Virus record (IMG/VR): IMGVR_UViG_3300046167_000060 | Coordinates: 1-35,752 of that record | Direction: 5' to 3' (one strand) | Length of the DNA stretch: 35,752 bases | Source: a virus | Shown here: in pieces, positions 20,658 through 30,243 of the stretch | Layout: each line of letters opens with the position of its first letter | Numbering within the stretch: position 1 is the first letter of the stretch | Position numbers and translations under genes: made by a program | The notes under the pieces: model-generated | Told to the model about the DNA's origin: nothing | The model's input: the letters and a program-made list of their open reading frames with translations, nothing else | Databases searched by the model: none

Positions 20658-23257
20658 ACCAGCATTCCTTGTACCTTTAATGGCTTAGGCATTTTTCTAG
20701 GTGATAGTCCTTTTAAGAATGGATCAAACTTTACAGGTTGTCGTGGCATAGCCGCTGCTATTTGTTCCGGTAGTTGTTGTTGTTGTAACGCAAGACCCAT
20801 TAAGCCAGCACCTAAACCTTCTCCTAGTCCTGCAATGCCCTCACCAAGCCCCGCAAGACCTGCTCCAACACCGCCGATTTGTTGACCTAGCCCACTAATA
20901 TCAGATTGAATACCTGTAAGCTCACCACCTACTTGCTCAAACTGACCTGCTACACTAGACTCAAACTCTTCTTGAGCTTCTGCTTGACTAACTTGACCTT
21001 CTTGAAGTCCTTCAATATCGACATTAACATCAGAAAACAGGTCATTAACATTCTGACCAAATTGATCAAACTGCTCTCTAGTTTGTTCATCTAGTGCGTC
21101 AATATCCCCACCGACACTAATAATAGCTTGTTGTAAATCTCTACGTTCTTCTGCTGCTTCTTCTTGCCCAACAGTTATTTGTGACTGTAAGTCAGTCCGT
21201 ACTGCATTTATGTTTTGCCCTAAGTCTAATAAACCGTCTTGTAAACCTCCTTCAACAACAGACATTTGTTGCAATATATCAGCTTCTACACCTGTTAATT
21301 CTGATAACAAATTAGCTTCAGCTTCACTTAACTCTCGAGCTTGTCCTATTGTATGTGCTTCTAAAGCCTCTGTTAAACTTCGTTCTACTTCACTAACCTC
21401 TCTTTGAATACCTAGTATAGAAGTGCCTAGTTCTGTTTGAACATCACTAACTTCTTCCCTAACATCAGAAATGTCTTGTTGAATAGTAGTTTGAATATTA
21501 GATGCAGCAGACTCTGCAACAGCTTCAATCTGCTCAGGAGTTAAAGTTTCTGCTTGAGGAGTGTTAGCTATTATTTCATTTACGATTTGAGACACTTCTT
21601 CAGAAGTCATGTTTTCAACATTAGGCTGATTAGCAAGAGCGTTATTAACCATTTCAGCTACTTGCTCTGCTGTAGTATAATCAACTACTGCTGCATCGCT
21701 TTCTCCTGCTTCTATAACATCTCCAAAAATTTCATTTGTTATAGATGTAGTATCTTGCAGTTCTGAATCAGCAGCTTCTATAGAGTCGTCTGAAGTAATA
21801 TCAACTATTTCTTCTTCAGGTACTACTTCAGGTACTACTTCAGGTACTACTTCTGCTGCTTCTGCACCTTCTCCTGCTTCTTCTTCTACTTCTTCCTGTT
21901 CCGGTAATGTAGGAGGAGAAATAGTTATAGGCATGTCTAATATAGGATCTTCTTCTTCATCTTCTGCAACATCTTCAAGCTCTAAAGGAACTTCTTGAAG
22001 AGGAGTATCAGGCGTTTCTTCTACAGCGTCTAATAATTCTTGAACAGTTTCGCTGTTTACATTTGGAAGATCTGTTGATGTAGATACTTCTTCGTTTTCT
22101 TCTATTTCTTCAACAATATTTGTAGCTTCGTTTATTAACCCGGCATTATTAACAATAGTCTCACCCAAATTTATAATGACATCGGTGTTGCTAAGAACCT
22201 CAGATACTTGTTGAGCTAATTCTCCAGACCCTGCTGTAGTAAGAGGCTCAAAATGTTCTAAAAGATTATTGTAATAATTTTCTAAGATTTCATTCCCAGA
22301 CTCTTGCGCTTCAATAAGAGCTTCTGAGTATTCATTAAATTTACCGTTTGCGTATTCTTGAGTTGCGTTTTGTGCTTCAGTATTTGCAGTTTCAAAATAA
22401 TCTCCTAAAAACTCACTAGCACCTGCTTGAACCGCAGCTACAGCTAAATCTTCTAAGTCTATTTCACCTGTTATTATTAATTGATTTATTGCACTAGTAA
22501 CAGCACCAGCACTAGCCCCGCCAATAAAACCACCACCAAAAGCAGAAGCTAAAGCAGGAGAGCCTACAGTAGAAACTAATAAAGCCATTCCTACTTTTGC
22601 GTAATCATAAATATCTGCGTGACCTACTTCAACAGTCTTTACATAAGCTGAACCGTTCCACTGAAACTTATCACCTGTCTCACTATAGACTGTATCGTTA
22701 ACACCGTACTTCTGTAACAGTGCTTGGTTAGCTTCTGAATTAACCCAGTTATCATACGCCGCTGATTGGTTTTGTGTACGTTCTCCATAAAGCTCTTCAT
22801 ACGTAGAAGACGCATCATCACCGTACTGAGTTAAATCGTCACCACCAAGAATCATCAACTCGTCTTCAGTTAACGACCCGGTGTACTCGTCCCAGTTACC
22901 TACGTCGTAATCACCGGACTGAATTAAACCTTCACGCTCAGTCATGTAAGCAAGGTAGTTATCAAAGTCGCCAAATACTTCAGGCAAACGGTTTACAGTA
23001 TCGCCTTCAAAGTATGCGCGTAGCTCTGCTTCAGTTAGCTGTTCAGCTTCTCTACTGCCGTACAAAGAAGTTGGACTAGCATCACCGCGTTCAGCGCCTT
23101 CAAAAAAAGTAAACGTCATTTCGGAAGGAGTGCTATCACCTTTAACATCCCGCATAGGCTTAACACCACCAGTCTCAGGAGGTGTTGTATCTTTTGTAGG
23201 CATAGCAGGTTTATCTGTTTTACCTGTTAGCATTCCTGTTTTAGCTTTTCTAGCCAT
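20654..23257 (-). CDS. Very large acidic coiled-coil structural protein
   Basis: An 867-residue protein of unknown family. The N-terminal 200 residues look globular (ELMILGGDDLTQYGDDASST). A hydrophobic Gly/Ala region follows (ALASAFGGGFIGGASAGAV, about 235-255), then an Asp/Glu/Val/Pro-rich linker with a VPEV repeat, then about 250 residues of continuous coiled coil (VREEVSDVQTELGTSILGI). It ends with a Gly-rich segment (GLGEGIAGLGEGLGAGLMGL). It lies between holin and tail adaptor genes, so it is likely a tail or ejection protein. Membrane insertion of the Gly/Ala part is possible. Confidence 0.55.
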   Translation of the reverse strand: MARKAKTGMLTGKTDKPAMPTKDTTPPETGGVKPMRDVKGDSTPSEMTFTFFEGAERGDASPTSLYGSREAEQLTEAELRAYFEGDTVNRLPEVFGDFDNYLAYMTEREGLIQSGDYDVGNWDEYTGSLTEDELMILGGDDLTQYGDDASSTYEELYGERTQNQSAAYDNWVNSEANQALLQKYGVNDTVYSETGDKFQWNGSAYVKTVEVGHADIYDYAKVGMALLVSTVGSPALASAFGGGFIGGASAGAVTSAINQLIITGEIDLEDLAVAAVQAGASEFLGDYFETANTEAQNATQEYANGKFNEYSEALIEAQESGNEILENYYNNLLEHFEPLTTAGSGELAQQVSEVLSNTDVIINLGETIVNNAGLINEATNIVEEIEENEEVSTSTDLPNVNSETVQELLDAVEETPDTPLQEVPLELEDVAEDEEEDPILDMPITISPPTLPEQEEVEEEAGEGAEAAEVVPEVVPEVVPEEEIVDITSDDSIEAADSELQDTTSITNEIFGDVIEAGESDAAVVDYTTAEQVAEMVNNALANQPNVENMTSEEVSQIVNEIIANTPQAETLTPEQIEAVAESAASNIQTTIQQDISDVREEVSDVQTELGTSILGIQREVSEVERSLTEALEAHTIGQARELSEAEANLLSELTGVEADILQQMSVVEGGLQDGLLDLGQNINAVRTDLQSQITVGQEEAAEERRDLQQAIISVGGDIDALDEQTREQFDQFGQNVNDLFSDVNVDIEGLQEGQVSQAEAQEEFESSVAGQFEQVGGELTGIQSDISGLGQQIGGVGAGLAGLGEGIAGLGEGLGAGLMGLALQQQQLPEQIAAAMPRQPVKFDPFLKGLSPRKMPKPLKVQGMLV
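21815..21850 (-). repeat. Three 12-bp tandem repeats (VPEV)
   Basis: TTCAGGTACTAC is repeated three times (21815-21826, 21827-21838, 21839-21850). The last base or two may differ in the junction to the next codons. It encodes the VPEVVPEVVPEE linker. Such a repeat is prone to slippage and may vary between isolates. Confidence 0.75.
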
Positions 23258-23656
23258 TTACTTTTCCCTCGATACGCCCTTAGTCTTTTCATAAGAACGC
23301 ATTGCACCAAGACCAAGCATACCCATAAGTACAGGCATCATAGTCTCTAGATCAATAAGCGGTATAGTTACTTCAATAGCCAACAATGCCAGAATAAAAT
23401 TAGTAAACGGTATAACCATAAAGTTACCTGTCATACCTAGTACACAGCACCAGCCAACAGCAGGTCGCCATCCAGAGACGAACAAGGACTTGTGTGATGC
23501 TTCTACCTTGTTGACTTCTATCTGTGCCGTAGCAAGCTCCTGAGCGTGTATCTGAGCCATTGTAGCGACTTCGTGGGCCAGCCTTGCCTTCTGGTCCTTA
23601 TCCTGTATAAACTTGTCTAGTAAGCCTGTGACAGGCCCTATAAGAGCTTCTATCAT
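23258..23656 (-). CDS. Holin (three-TM, GTA-holin type)
   Basis: The 132-residue protein has a soluble helical first half and SGWRPAVGWCCVLG at about residues 61-74, the hallmark of the 3TM (GTA) holin family. Hydrophobic segments span 66-80, 83-95 and 108-119. It should form lesions in the inner membrane at lysis, giving the M15 peptidase access to the wall. It ends a run of small membrane-protein genes, and the 61-aa gene upstream overlaps it by four bases. Confidence 0.8.
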   Translation of the reverse strand: MIEALIGPVTGLLDKFIQDKDQKARLAHEVATMAQIHAQELATAQIEVNKVEASHKSLFVSGWRPAVGWCCVLGMTGNFMVIPFTNFILALLAIEVTIPLIDLETMMPVLMGMLGLGAMRSYEKTKGVSREK

Positions 23657-23838
23657 CTTATGTACTCAGCAAAGACTAACGCACCAAGAATAAAAGGATA
23701 CAAAGCAAAGACAGCTTGACGGTTGACAGTAATGTCCTTACCTGCTAAATCAAGTTGACGTTGAATCATTTCGTAACGAACAAGGCATTCCTTCTCGTGT
23801 CCTTCGAGCCTAGCTATTAGTTCCTCTGTTCTAGTCAT
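23653..23838 (-). CDS. Small membrane protein, lysis-associated (61 aa)
   Basis: A coiled-coil N-terminus (EELIARLEGHEKECLVRYEM) is followed by one C-terminal transmembrane helix (VFALYPFILGALVFAEYI). This is the layout of small phage holin accessories (XhlA-like arrangement). It overlaps the holin gene by four bases and the upstream gene by one. The exact role (second holin, anti-holin or spanin part) is unknown. Confidence 0.6.
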   Translation of the reverse strand: MTRTEELIARLEGHEKECLVRYEMIQRQLDLAGKDITVNRQAVFALYPFILGALVFAEYIR

Positions 23839-24302
23839 TACTTACCACCTGTTATAATAAACATTAACAACCCAGCTAAAAGCCCTGTCATCGTCACTAT
23901 AGCCAAAGAACTAACAAGTGCTTCCTTTAGTTCTTGTTGTCTATAAACCGTTTCTTCTCTTTCTCTTGCTATGTTCTTCTTTAGTTCACGAAACTCTAAA
24001 AGTCCTTGACTACCGTATGCGTAGTTCAACATGGTTATCAAGTCTCTTTGTTGCGCTTCTATTTTCTTCTTTGCAGCAAAAGCTTGTATAGCCTCTGCTT
24101 CAACACTTTTCCTAAATACAACCTTCTTAAAAGGTGATGTTCTTTTTGCCTTGTTGTCTGCGTAAATGACATCAGATGCGTGTCCGTACCAAGTACTTAT
24201 CTGCATCATAGTGTCTTCGGCAGCTCTCCCTGCTTCTACCATTGCCTTCGCCATAGCAAATGCTTTAGAGGCTCCAGCAATAGCAGTAACAGGGTCAATC
24301 AT
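23838..24302 (-). CDS. Helical protein with C-terminal membrane anchor (154 aa)
   Basis: The N-terminus is an Ala-rich amphipathic helix (DPVTAIAGASKAFAMAKAMV). The centre is highly charged coiled coil with many Arg/Glu/Gln residues, and residues about 130-150 form a membrane helix (SLAIVTMTGLLAGLLMFII). The place in the lysis cassette and the single anchor make a spanin-like or holin-partner role possible. It could also be a virion protein. No lipobox is seen. Confidence 0.5.
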   Translation of the reverse strand: MIDPVTAIAGASKAFAMAKAMVEAGRAAEDTMMQISTWYGHASDVIYADNKAKRTSPFKKVVFRKSVEAEAIQAFAAKKKIEAQQRDLITMLNYAYGSQGLLEFRELKKNIAREREETVYRQQELKEALVSSLAIVTMTGLLAGLLMFIITGGK

Positions 24303-24620
24303 TTACCAAGGCACACCAGAGCCGCTAGTTGGGTTCTTGTCTGCTTCGATCTTAGCAGTCAGTGCCGCTTCAACGGTGTCTTGACCTACAGACTCCCATA
24401 CCCAACCTAAGACATCAGCTTCAGTTAGGCTGTCATAGGCAATGTAGTCAGATGCAGTAGGGTCTGGTGTAAAGCCTACAGTACCGTAAGAGGATGCAGA
24501 GTAAGTCACAGCGTCGTCGCCAGTACCTACGGTTTCTTCTTCAGTGCATCGCCAGTGTGCAACGGTTACACCGCCGTCTGCCAATTCACGCTCAAGTGTT
24601 CCAATAGTCCATGTAGCCAT
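24303..24620 (-). CDS. DUF7936-like small protein following tail fibre (105 aa)
   Basis: The protein is acidic and beta-rich (WTIGTLERELADGGVTVAHW, SLTEADVLGWVWESVG). I have seen this kind of small protein downstream of tail fibres in marine phages. No activity is known. It abuts the fibre gene and may be a fibre chaperone or accessory. Confidence 0.5.
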   Translation of the reverse strand: MATWTIGTLERELADGGVTVAHWRCTEEETVGTGDDAVTYSASSYGTVGFTPDPTASDYIAYDSLTEADVLGWVWESVGQDTVEAALTAKIEADKNPTSGSGVPW

Positions 24621-27600
24621 TAGTTAGTCTCCAATTGTGCAACTCTGGCACGTAATGATTGAATTTCTTTTACAAGCATAGGTACTAGCTTTGAGTAGTC
24701 TACGCCCAGCATGTCGTCTTCAGTCTCGCCTTCAGACACAGCTTCTGGTGCAACGTTTTGTAGCTCTTGTGCGACCATGCCGTACTTCTGGTGTGACCCG
24801 TCAGCCTTCCAGTCAAACGAACGTACTTGGATAGCGTCAATGTCGTTAGAAGCAGAAGGTGCGTCTACGATGTTGTCCTTGAGGCGTTGGTCTGAGGAGG
24901 TGTTAAACGATGTTGCAGAGCCGTTTGTTGAGATAGAACCTACTAAACCATTTCCATTTCTAAAAATAATAAGACTTGTTGCTGTAGTTGGGGTGGTTCT
25001 AAAAGATGCCGCCGTCCCTGAACTTAAAACAGAAAACTTTGCAGAGTCAGTCGTAGAAGTAGTACCAACCAGCACGCTGTCTGAGTAAGCAACACCTGAC
25101 AGGTAAAGGTCTTTCCACTTATTTCCGGCTTGACCTAAGCTAATAACTCCAGTGTCAACGGCGGCTGGCTCGAAATTATCCTTGTATGCCTGAACTGTTC
25201 GTCTGGTGGCATTCGTGTTATTACCAAACTCTAAATTGATTGCTCCGCCTGATGTTTCAGGAATAGTAATGTCAATAGTTGATGTGCCACGCACACCGCC
25301 TGAAAGGTGAAGGTCTTTGAATCGTCCTGATGCATAGCCTAAGTCCACACTACCGTCTACTGCTGAACCGCCCGATTCAGGGATTAAAATATTTGTACCA
25401 AACTGAATACCTGCGTGGTCAGCGACTGTTCCTCCGATTCTCAGATTGTTGGTATTAACAACACCAATACTTCCTACTTGGGTAGCATCTTTGCGAAAAG
25501 ATACAAGACTGCCATCAGAAGTTCTTCGGTTTATAAGTAGTGCAGTATCAGCTTCAGAAACTATTGACTGACGACCTGTTGGATAAATTCTAACACCTTG
25601 TGTTTCGTTGTCTGCAGACGTTTTACCTACCAACACGTTACCACTAGCATCTATAACAAACTGCTTGGACAGTGTTGTATCTGCGGCGTTATCAAATAAA
25701 CCAATAGCAAACTCGTCTGCATTATCTCTGCCAATAAATGCTGTGTTTACATCCTGACCTAACTTCATAAACTGGTCTGGGTGGTTGTTGTAAATAAGAA
25801 CAACAGTTCTTTCATTCACAGCGCCATCAGCAATCTGTAATACACCTTCATAAGAAGCGCCGGAGGTAGTTGTGCCAATTATGGCATCACCTGTAGTGTG
25901 TATAGATGCCTGTGGGGTGCTAGTGCCAATACCAACATTTCCATCACCACGAACAGCAAGCATTGATGCCGCACTAGTGTTTTCTACAAGCAAAGCATAA
26001 TCAGAGGAATTGGTTCCTGCTCTGACTCGTGTGCCAAAAGCTTGGCCTGTAGTTGCACTGGAGTTAAATCGAGCGGTGTAGGCGTTGGCATCTCCGTCGA
26101 CGACCATTTTTGCAGTGGCGTTCGTGCCGTTGACTAGCAAGTTGCCGCTAGAATCGAGGCGCATGGTTTCTTGAAGCCCATTAGAACCGTTTATTTCTTG
26201 CTCAAAAACAAATGAGTTTGAGTTATTAGCTCCAGAGTTTAGATACTTAATACGACCTTGGTTAAGGCCGCTACCTGAATAGTTTTCAAACATAACGCCT
26301 ACTGAATTACCTAACGTTACGTTTTCATTTAACAGGTGCAACACATCTACATTAGATGAACTACTCCCATAAATATCTAATTTATAAGCAGGACTGCTAG
26401 TACCAATACCCACATTGCCAGTAAACACAGAATTTCCAGCATTATTAATTTCAAGCCTATCCGCTAAAACGCCATTGATAAGCGTTTGGAAGTGAATAGA
26501 GCCGTCTTCAGCGCCATTGTTTGTTTGGTCTGCTACGCCATAAATAGTTGCAAACGTATTTGTAGAACCAACCGTGTCTTCACCTGTAAACGTAATTTGA
26601 CCAATCAAGTCACCGTTTGTCCCAGTGCCTGAGTTTCTCCAAAGATTAAGTTGTGGCCCCGCCAAGGCATCTGTATCTGTAGAGATAAGCGTGACTTGTG
26701 CGCTGTTGTCCGCAGTTGTAAAAATACCAGAGCCAGTTACGTCGATGCCTGTGGCGGTTGTGGCTAGTTTGGCGGCGTTGTTGTGATAGAGAGTTACAGC
26801 GCCATCAGCGGTTCCTAACATTAAGCTTTCAGTTCCAGTAGCGTTTTTAACACTAAATGAATCTGTTTGAATAAACAAAGTACCAGTGTCGTTGTCTAGA
26901 AAAGCATTATTGCCATTATGGAATAACGACATATCGCTATCAGTACCGAAGCTAGCTTTGCCATTGTCAGCAAAATTAGCATTACCGGTTATGTCAATGC
27001 CTGATGAGCTTGTGGCTAGTTTCTCACCACCTGCATAAAATAAAGAAACCTCTGCTCCATCTGTTCCTTTTAAGTAGTTAGCAGTGGCTCCAGCATTCTG
27101 CAATCTAACGTCAGTGCCTTGTATCAAAAGGTTTCCAGTGCCTGAGTCAGTAATGTGTGAAGCAGAGCCTGAGTGGTAGATTTGTAGGTCATCACCAGCA
27201 CCGAAAATGGCCTTGTCGTTGTCACCGAAGGTCACGTTGGCAGAAGTAGCAAGACCTGCAAAGGTTGGAGTATCAGTAGTAGCTACGCCTTGATCCAGAG
27301 ACTTAACAGCAGTAAGGTCAGTTAGCTCAGAGTCCATCAAGGCACCAGCATTAGTAACATTAGTTGTATCTGTTACGTCTGCTAAGGCTTCAATACCATC
27401 CAGCTTAGTACCGTCTGTAGCTACGTCGCGTCCGTCAAAGGTGCTATTAGTAGTAATCGCACCAGTCATTGCTCCGCCAGCTTTGGGAAGTGCATTATCA
27501 GCAGTAGTACCTTGTGCGGCAGTAGCGTAGTCAGAAGAGTCAAATGCTTTTACTTGTGCAAGGTTAGTAACTTCACTATCCATTAAAGCACCAGCAGCAG

Positions 27601-27868
27601 TAACGTTAGCTGTGTCAGTAACGTCTGCGCTAGTTTCAATGGTGTCTAGTTTAGTGCCATCAGTGGCAATGTCGCGGCCATCTACAGTACCTGTGACTGT
27701 AATATTGCCGGTAAAGGAGGGGTTTTCTTTGTTTGACTTAGAGTTTACTGCTGTTTGGATATTGTCAAACTCTGTACCAAATTCAGCGCCTCGAATGATT
27801 TTACCTGAGTCGCCTGACGGTAAGGAATCTTTTGATGTAAAGTCAGTAGTCTTTGTATAGTCAGTCAT
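24620..27868 (-). CDS. Tail fibre / spike with C-terminal S74-type autoprotease chaperone
   Basis: A 1082-residue receptor-binding protein. The N-terminus has two copies of a block with DGR-D(I/V)ATDGTKLD and ADVTD(T)xNVTxAGALMDSE (about residues 60-210). A long beta-helical body with recurring GxNVGIGTSSP-like motifs follows. The end (about 980-1082) is an intramolecular chaperone: SDQRLKDNI cleavage/catalytic region, FDWKADGSHQKYGMVAQELQ, VDYSKLVPMLVKEIQSL and a closing coiled coil. The chaperone trimerises the fibre and cuts itself off. Position after the capsid gene and a terminator suggests a lower dose. Confidence 0.88.
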   Translation of the reverse strand: MTDYTKTTDFTSKDSLPSGDSGKIIRGAEFGTEFDNIQTAVNSKSNKENPSFTGNITVTGTVDGRDIATDGTKLDTIETSADVTDTANVTAAGALMDSEVTNLAQVKAFDSSDYATAAQGTTADNALPKAGGAMTGAITTNSTFDGRDVATDGTKLDGIEALADVTDTTNVTNAGALMDSELTDLTAVKSLDQGVATTDTPTFAGLATSANVTFGDNDKAIFGAGDDLQIYHSGSASHITDSGTGNLLIQGTDVRLQNAGATANYLKGTDGAEVSLFYAGGEKLATSSSGIDITGNANFADNGKASFGTDSDMSLFHNGNNAFLDNDTGTLFIQTDSFSVKNATGTESLMLGTADGAVTLYHNNAAKLATTATGIDVTGSGIFTTADNSAQVTLISTDTDALAGPQLNLWRNSGTGTNGDLIGQITFTGEDTVGSTNTFATIYGVADQTNNGAEDGSIHFQTLINGVLADRLEINNAGNSVFTGNVGIGTSSPAYKLDIYGSSSSNVDVLHLLNENVTLGNSVGVMFENYSGSGLNQGRIKYLNSGANNSNSFVFEQEINGSNGLQETMRLDSSGNLLVNGTNATAKMVVDGDANAYTARFNSSATTGQAFGTRVRAGTNSSDYALLVENTSAASMLAVRGDGNVGIGTSTPQASIHTTGDAIIGTTTSGASYEGVLQIADGAVNERTVVLIYNNHPDQFMKLGQDVNTAFIGRDNADEFAIGLFDNAADTTLSKQFVIDASGNVLVGKTSADNETQGVRIYPTGRQSIVSEADTALLINRRTSDGSLVSFRKDATQVGSIGVVNTNNLRIGGTVADHAGIQFGTNILIPESGGSAVDGSVDLGYASGRFKDLHLSGGVRGTSTIDITIPETSGGAINLEFGNNTNATRRTVQAYKDNFEPAAVDTGVISLGQAGNKWKDLYLSGVAYSDSVLVGTTSTTDSAKFSVLSSGTAASFRTTPTTATSLIIFRNGNGLVGSISTNGSATSFNTSSDQRLKDNIVDAPSASNDIDAIQVRSFDWKADGSHQKYGMVAQELQNVAPEAVSEGETEDDMLGVDYSKLVPMLVKEIQSLRARVAQLETN

Positions 27869-27907
27869 GGCTTAACGCTCTCAGTAAAGTAGTCGTAGGT
27901 TTTGAAG

Positions 27908-27948
27908 AAATAAAATGAGGGTACTAACTGTTACCAGCTTTCCCCTCA
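27908..27948 (-). terminator. Terminator after the major capsid gene
   Basis: Reading the - strand, stem TGAGGG (27943-27948) pairs with CCCTCA (27916-27921), across a loop holding a small CTG/CAG inner stem, followed by TTTTATTT (27908-27915). It lies between capsid stop and fibre start, so it would lower transcription into the fibre and lysis genes. The loop is longer than in strong terminators, so partial readthrough is expected. Confidence 0.6.
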
Positions 27949-27955
27949 GAACTAC

Positions 27956-28939
27956 TTACGCATCGTAGACAGCAAGAACAAGACCAGCTTCTGGACGATA
28001 TACCTGAACACCGTAAAGAGTGTCCGAAGTAAACAGCGTTGAGAGGTACTCTTGCTTGTACTGTGTCTGTGAACGTACAGACATTTGCTCTGCGTGTACA
28101 AGGGCATCCTTCTGCATCATAATACAACCACGTACATTAGACTGAAGTGTTGGACAGTTAGATGAAACGTAAACATCTACGCCATACAAGTTGCCAATAA
28201 GACCAGTGTTGACAGTCTGTCCTGATACGAAGTCAGAAGACGAGAACCGCTCAGTACCCATGATGGTGTTACGTACTACTGGAGGAACAATAATGCAACG
28301 TCCGTCCATTGGTACATCAGCATCGTCCAACAACTGGATAGCTTGACGGAAACCAGCATCACTGAAAACGTCACCAGCGGCTACACTGTGTCCACCAGCG
28401 GCATCAAACAAACTTAATGGAGTACCACCTGTTGCGGCGGCATCAAAGAAGTATGAGTTACTGTTTTCCCAATCCGCACCAGTAGGAGCAGCAAGGTCAA
28501 GAGTACCATCACCAAAACCAGTAGCAGCATTCATAAGGTCAGTGTCAACCTTAAGAGCCAACTGATAACCAGCATCTTCAGTGTAGAACTGACGGAGGCT
28601 GTTAAGCGCCTGTACTTCTACGATGTCTTCGATAAAACGTGAGTACTCGAAGTGACGATTAACAGAAATCTGCAATTCGCCTTCTACGTTTGCTTGGATG
28701 TTGACAGCAGTGTCAGCAACCTTAGCAGAAGCAGCACCACGGATAGGCTTAGGAATGTGAATCACATCGCCCTTCTTGCCTGTCATTGGAAGCTTCTTAA
28801 CCAGAGGAGCCATCTTCAGGTTCTTCTGATATGCAGCAATAATCTCGTCACTCCAGATTTCTGGAATAAAAGTAGCAGCTGCTGTTTTGTTGACGATACT
28901 TCCACCGCCAACCGTACCGGGATAAGTTTGAGTAGCCAT
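27956..28939 (-). CDS. Major capsid protein
   Basis: This 327-residue protein begins MATQTYPGTVGGGSIVNKT and contains FIPEIWSDEIIAAYQKNL and GDVIHIPKP, a pattern typical of HK97-fold podovirus capsid proteins. Later segments (DVDVP... CIIVPPVVRN, SSDFVSGQTVNTG) fit the A and P domains. It follows the scaffold gene and has a strong AGGAG. It forms the icosahedral shell around the scaffold. Confidence 0.9.
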   Translation of the reverse strand: MATQTYPGTVGGGSIVNKTAAATFIPEIWSDEIIAAYQKNLKMAPLVKKLPMTGKKGDVIHIPKPIRGAASAKVADTAVNIQANVEGELQISVNRHFEYSRFIEDIVEVQALNSLRQFYTEDAGYQLALKVDTDLMNAATGFGDGTLDLAAPTGADWENSNSYFFDAAATGGTPLSLFDAAGGHSVAAGDVFSDAGFRQAIQLLDDADVPMDGRCIIVPPVVRNTIMGTERFSSSDFVSGQTVNTGLIGNLYGVDVYVSSNCPTLQSNVRGCIMMQKDALVHAEQMSVRSQTQYKQEYLSTLFTSDTLYGVQVYRPEAGLVLAVYDA

Positions 28940-28953
28940 TGTAATCTCCTAGA

Positions 28954-29751
28954 TTATTTTACTCGACCCTCCGCATAAGCTGCCATAATCTCATCGGCTA
29001 ATGCTGTATAACGGTCTGGGTCTGTTCTCATAAGTTTAATAATATCGGCCCGACGATATACTTTCTTCCTTGTCCCTTGGTTACTGCCTCGTGCATTACC
29101 TGTACTAGCTGCTTTTAGTGTTTGCTTCCGTGCCTGTTTTTCAACATTGACAGTCTGTTGTGCAACTACTTTACGTTCTTTCCAGAGTGTAAATAGCTCA
29201 TCAGCAGAATCAGAATCATAACCTTGGTCAGCCGCTACAAATAACTGAGTCCTAATCTTAGATCCTTTGATCCATTCTGCAAACTTAGGGTCTCCTAGTA
29301 TTGTTTGCATATCTGGATGTTTAGCTTGAAGCGTAGCAAGAGACGACTGCTTTTTGTATTCAACAGTGTAATGCTCTGCTTCTCTAATTTTAGGATGGTT
29401 CTCAATAGCACGATTAACAGCACCTTGTGGGTCAGTGAAGTAATCTATATCTTCTTCAGGCTCAACGTATTGTTGAGGTGCTTGCGCGGGTGCTTGACTA
29501 CTAATGTAATCATCAACCACTTTACGAAGTTCTCCTACCTCACCAGACTGACGACCTAAAAGCTTTTCAGCTTCTTGGTGCATCTGTACGACTTCTTCCA
29601 GCGACTTACCTTGATACTTCTCTGGAACGGTAGACTGCTCTTGAGGTTGCTCAGTTACTTCTTCTTCGTACTGAGTCTCATTTGCTTGTTCGTTTATATC
29701 ATCCGCGTTTTCCACTTCGGGTTGCGGGTCAACTAATGTTGCTCTTGACAT
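28954..29751 (-). CDS. Scaffolding protein
   Basis: This 265-residue protein has a very acidic, disordered N-terminus (ENADDINEQANETQYEEEV), a Gln/Glu helical middle and a basic helical C-terminus (RKKVYRRADIIKLM, YAEGRVK). The plan and its place just upstream of the capsid gene are characteristic of scaffolds. It templates procapsid assembly through its basic C-terminal helices and exits before or during packaging. CGGAG lies upstream of ATG 29751. Confidence 0.8.
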   Translation of the reverse strand: MSRATLVDPQPEVENADDINEQANETQYEEEVTEQPQEQSTVPEKYQGKSLEEVVQMHQEAEKLLGRQSGEVGELRKVVDDYISSQAPAQAPQQYVEPEEDIDYFTDPQGAVNRAIENHPKIREAEHYTVEYKKQSSLATLQAKHPDMQTILGDPKFAEWIKGSKIRTQLFVAADQGYDSDSADELFTLWKERKVVAQQTVNVEKQARKQTLKAASTGNARGSNQGTRKKVYRRADIIKLMRTDPDRYTALADEIMAAYAEGRVK

Positions 29752-29765
29752 TATTAATCTCCGTG

Positions 29766-29794
29766 ATTATAATCATTATGGAGTTACTATTTAC
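29766..29794 (-). promoter_or_regulatory. Weak promoter candidate before scaffold gene
   Basis: A consensus TATAAT lies at 29766-29771 (- strand) inside a perfect 12-bp palindrome TGATTATAATCA (29764-29775), just upstream of the scaffold ribosome-binding site. No good -35 is visible at 16-18 bp. An activated promoter or chance are both possible. Confidence 0.3.
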
Positions 29795-29996
29795 TACCTG
29801 CTTTTTCGTGTTCCCTAGTCCATTTAATAGAAGCTCCGGGGAATGAACCATCGGAGCCATTAAGGTGGAAAGACGGGGCAGATACCATTTTTGTAGCGTT
29901 AGCACCACAACCGCACCTACTGGTTGTAACACCACTAACTACAAATTCTTCAAAGACATGTCCGTTAGTACAACGGAAGTCGTATATTTTATACAT
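29787..29996 (-). CDS. Zinc-ribbon protein, FmdB-like (69 aa)
   Basis: The first 30 residues hold Cys9, His13, Cys28 and Cys30 (FRCTNGHVFEEF, SRCGCG), the FmdB-type regulatory zinc ribbon. The tail is a short low-complexity segment (FHLNGSDGSFPGASIKW) often seen in phage versions. It could be a small DNA-binding regulator or assembly factor. It overlaps the upstream gene by eight bases. Confidence 0.65.
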   Translation of the reverse strand: MYKIYDFRCTNGHVFEEFVVSGVTTSRCGCGANATKMVSAPSFHLNGSDGSFPGASIKWTREHEKAGSK

Positions 29997-30243
29997 CTAT
30001 AGGGTCTTCATCTTCAGCTTCTGCTTGATCGCGAGCAGCCTCGATAGTTCCTTGTAGGTTTATTACAGTAGCAAAAGCAGCGACTTGACCTTTGCGGAAA
30101 TGTAAATCTTCCAGATCTTTAACTGTTTGAATATCTGCTAACTGTTGTGCGTTGGTAGAAAGCTCGTTAACGAGTTGTTTGAAACCTTCATGATTAAACA
30201 ATTCATTGTAATTGTTAAAGTATGTTTCAAGCTCGGGTGTCAT
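29989..30243 (-). CDS. Small acidic helical protein (84 aa)
   Basis: ATG 30243 is chosen because AGAGGAA precedes it and the promoter -10 (30275-30280) lies between it and a further upstream start, which would not be in the transcript. The product (TPELETYFNNYNELFNHEGF...) is helical and ends in a strongly acidic tail (AEAEDEDPIDV). The family is not recognised. It is the first gene from the internal promoter. Confidence 0.65.
   Translation of the reverse strand: MTPELETYFNNYNELFNHEGFKQLVNELSTNAQQLADIQTVKDLEDLHFRKGQVAAFATVINLQGTIEAARDQAEAEDEDPIDV

Noticed and set aside
24711-25088. 125-codon + strand frame
   Set aside because: Antisense to the highly conserved S74 chaperone end of the tail fibre; composition is that of a shadow.
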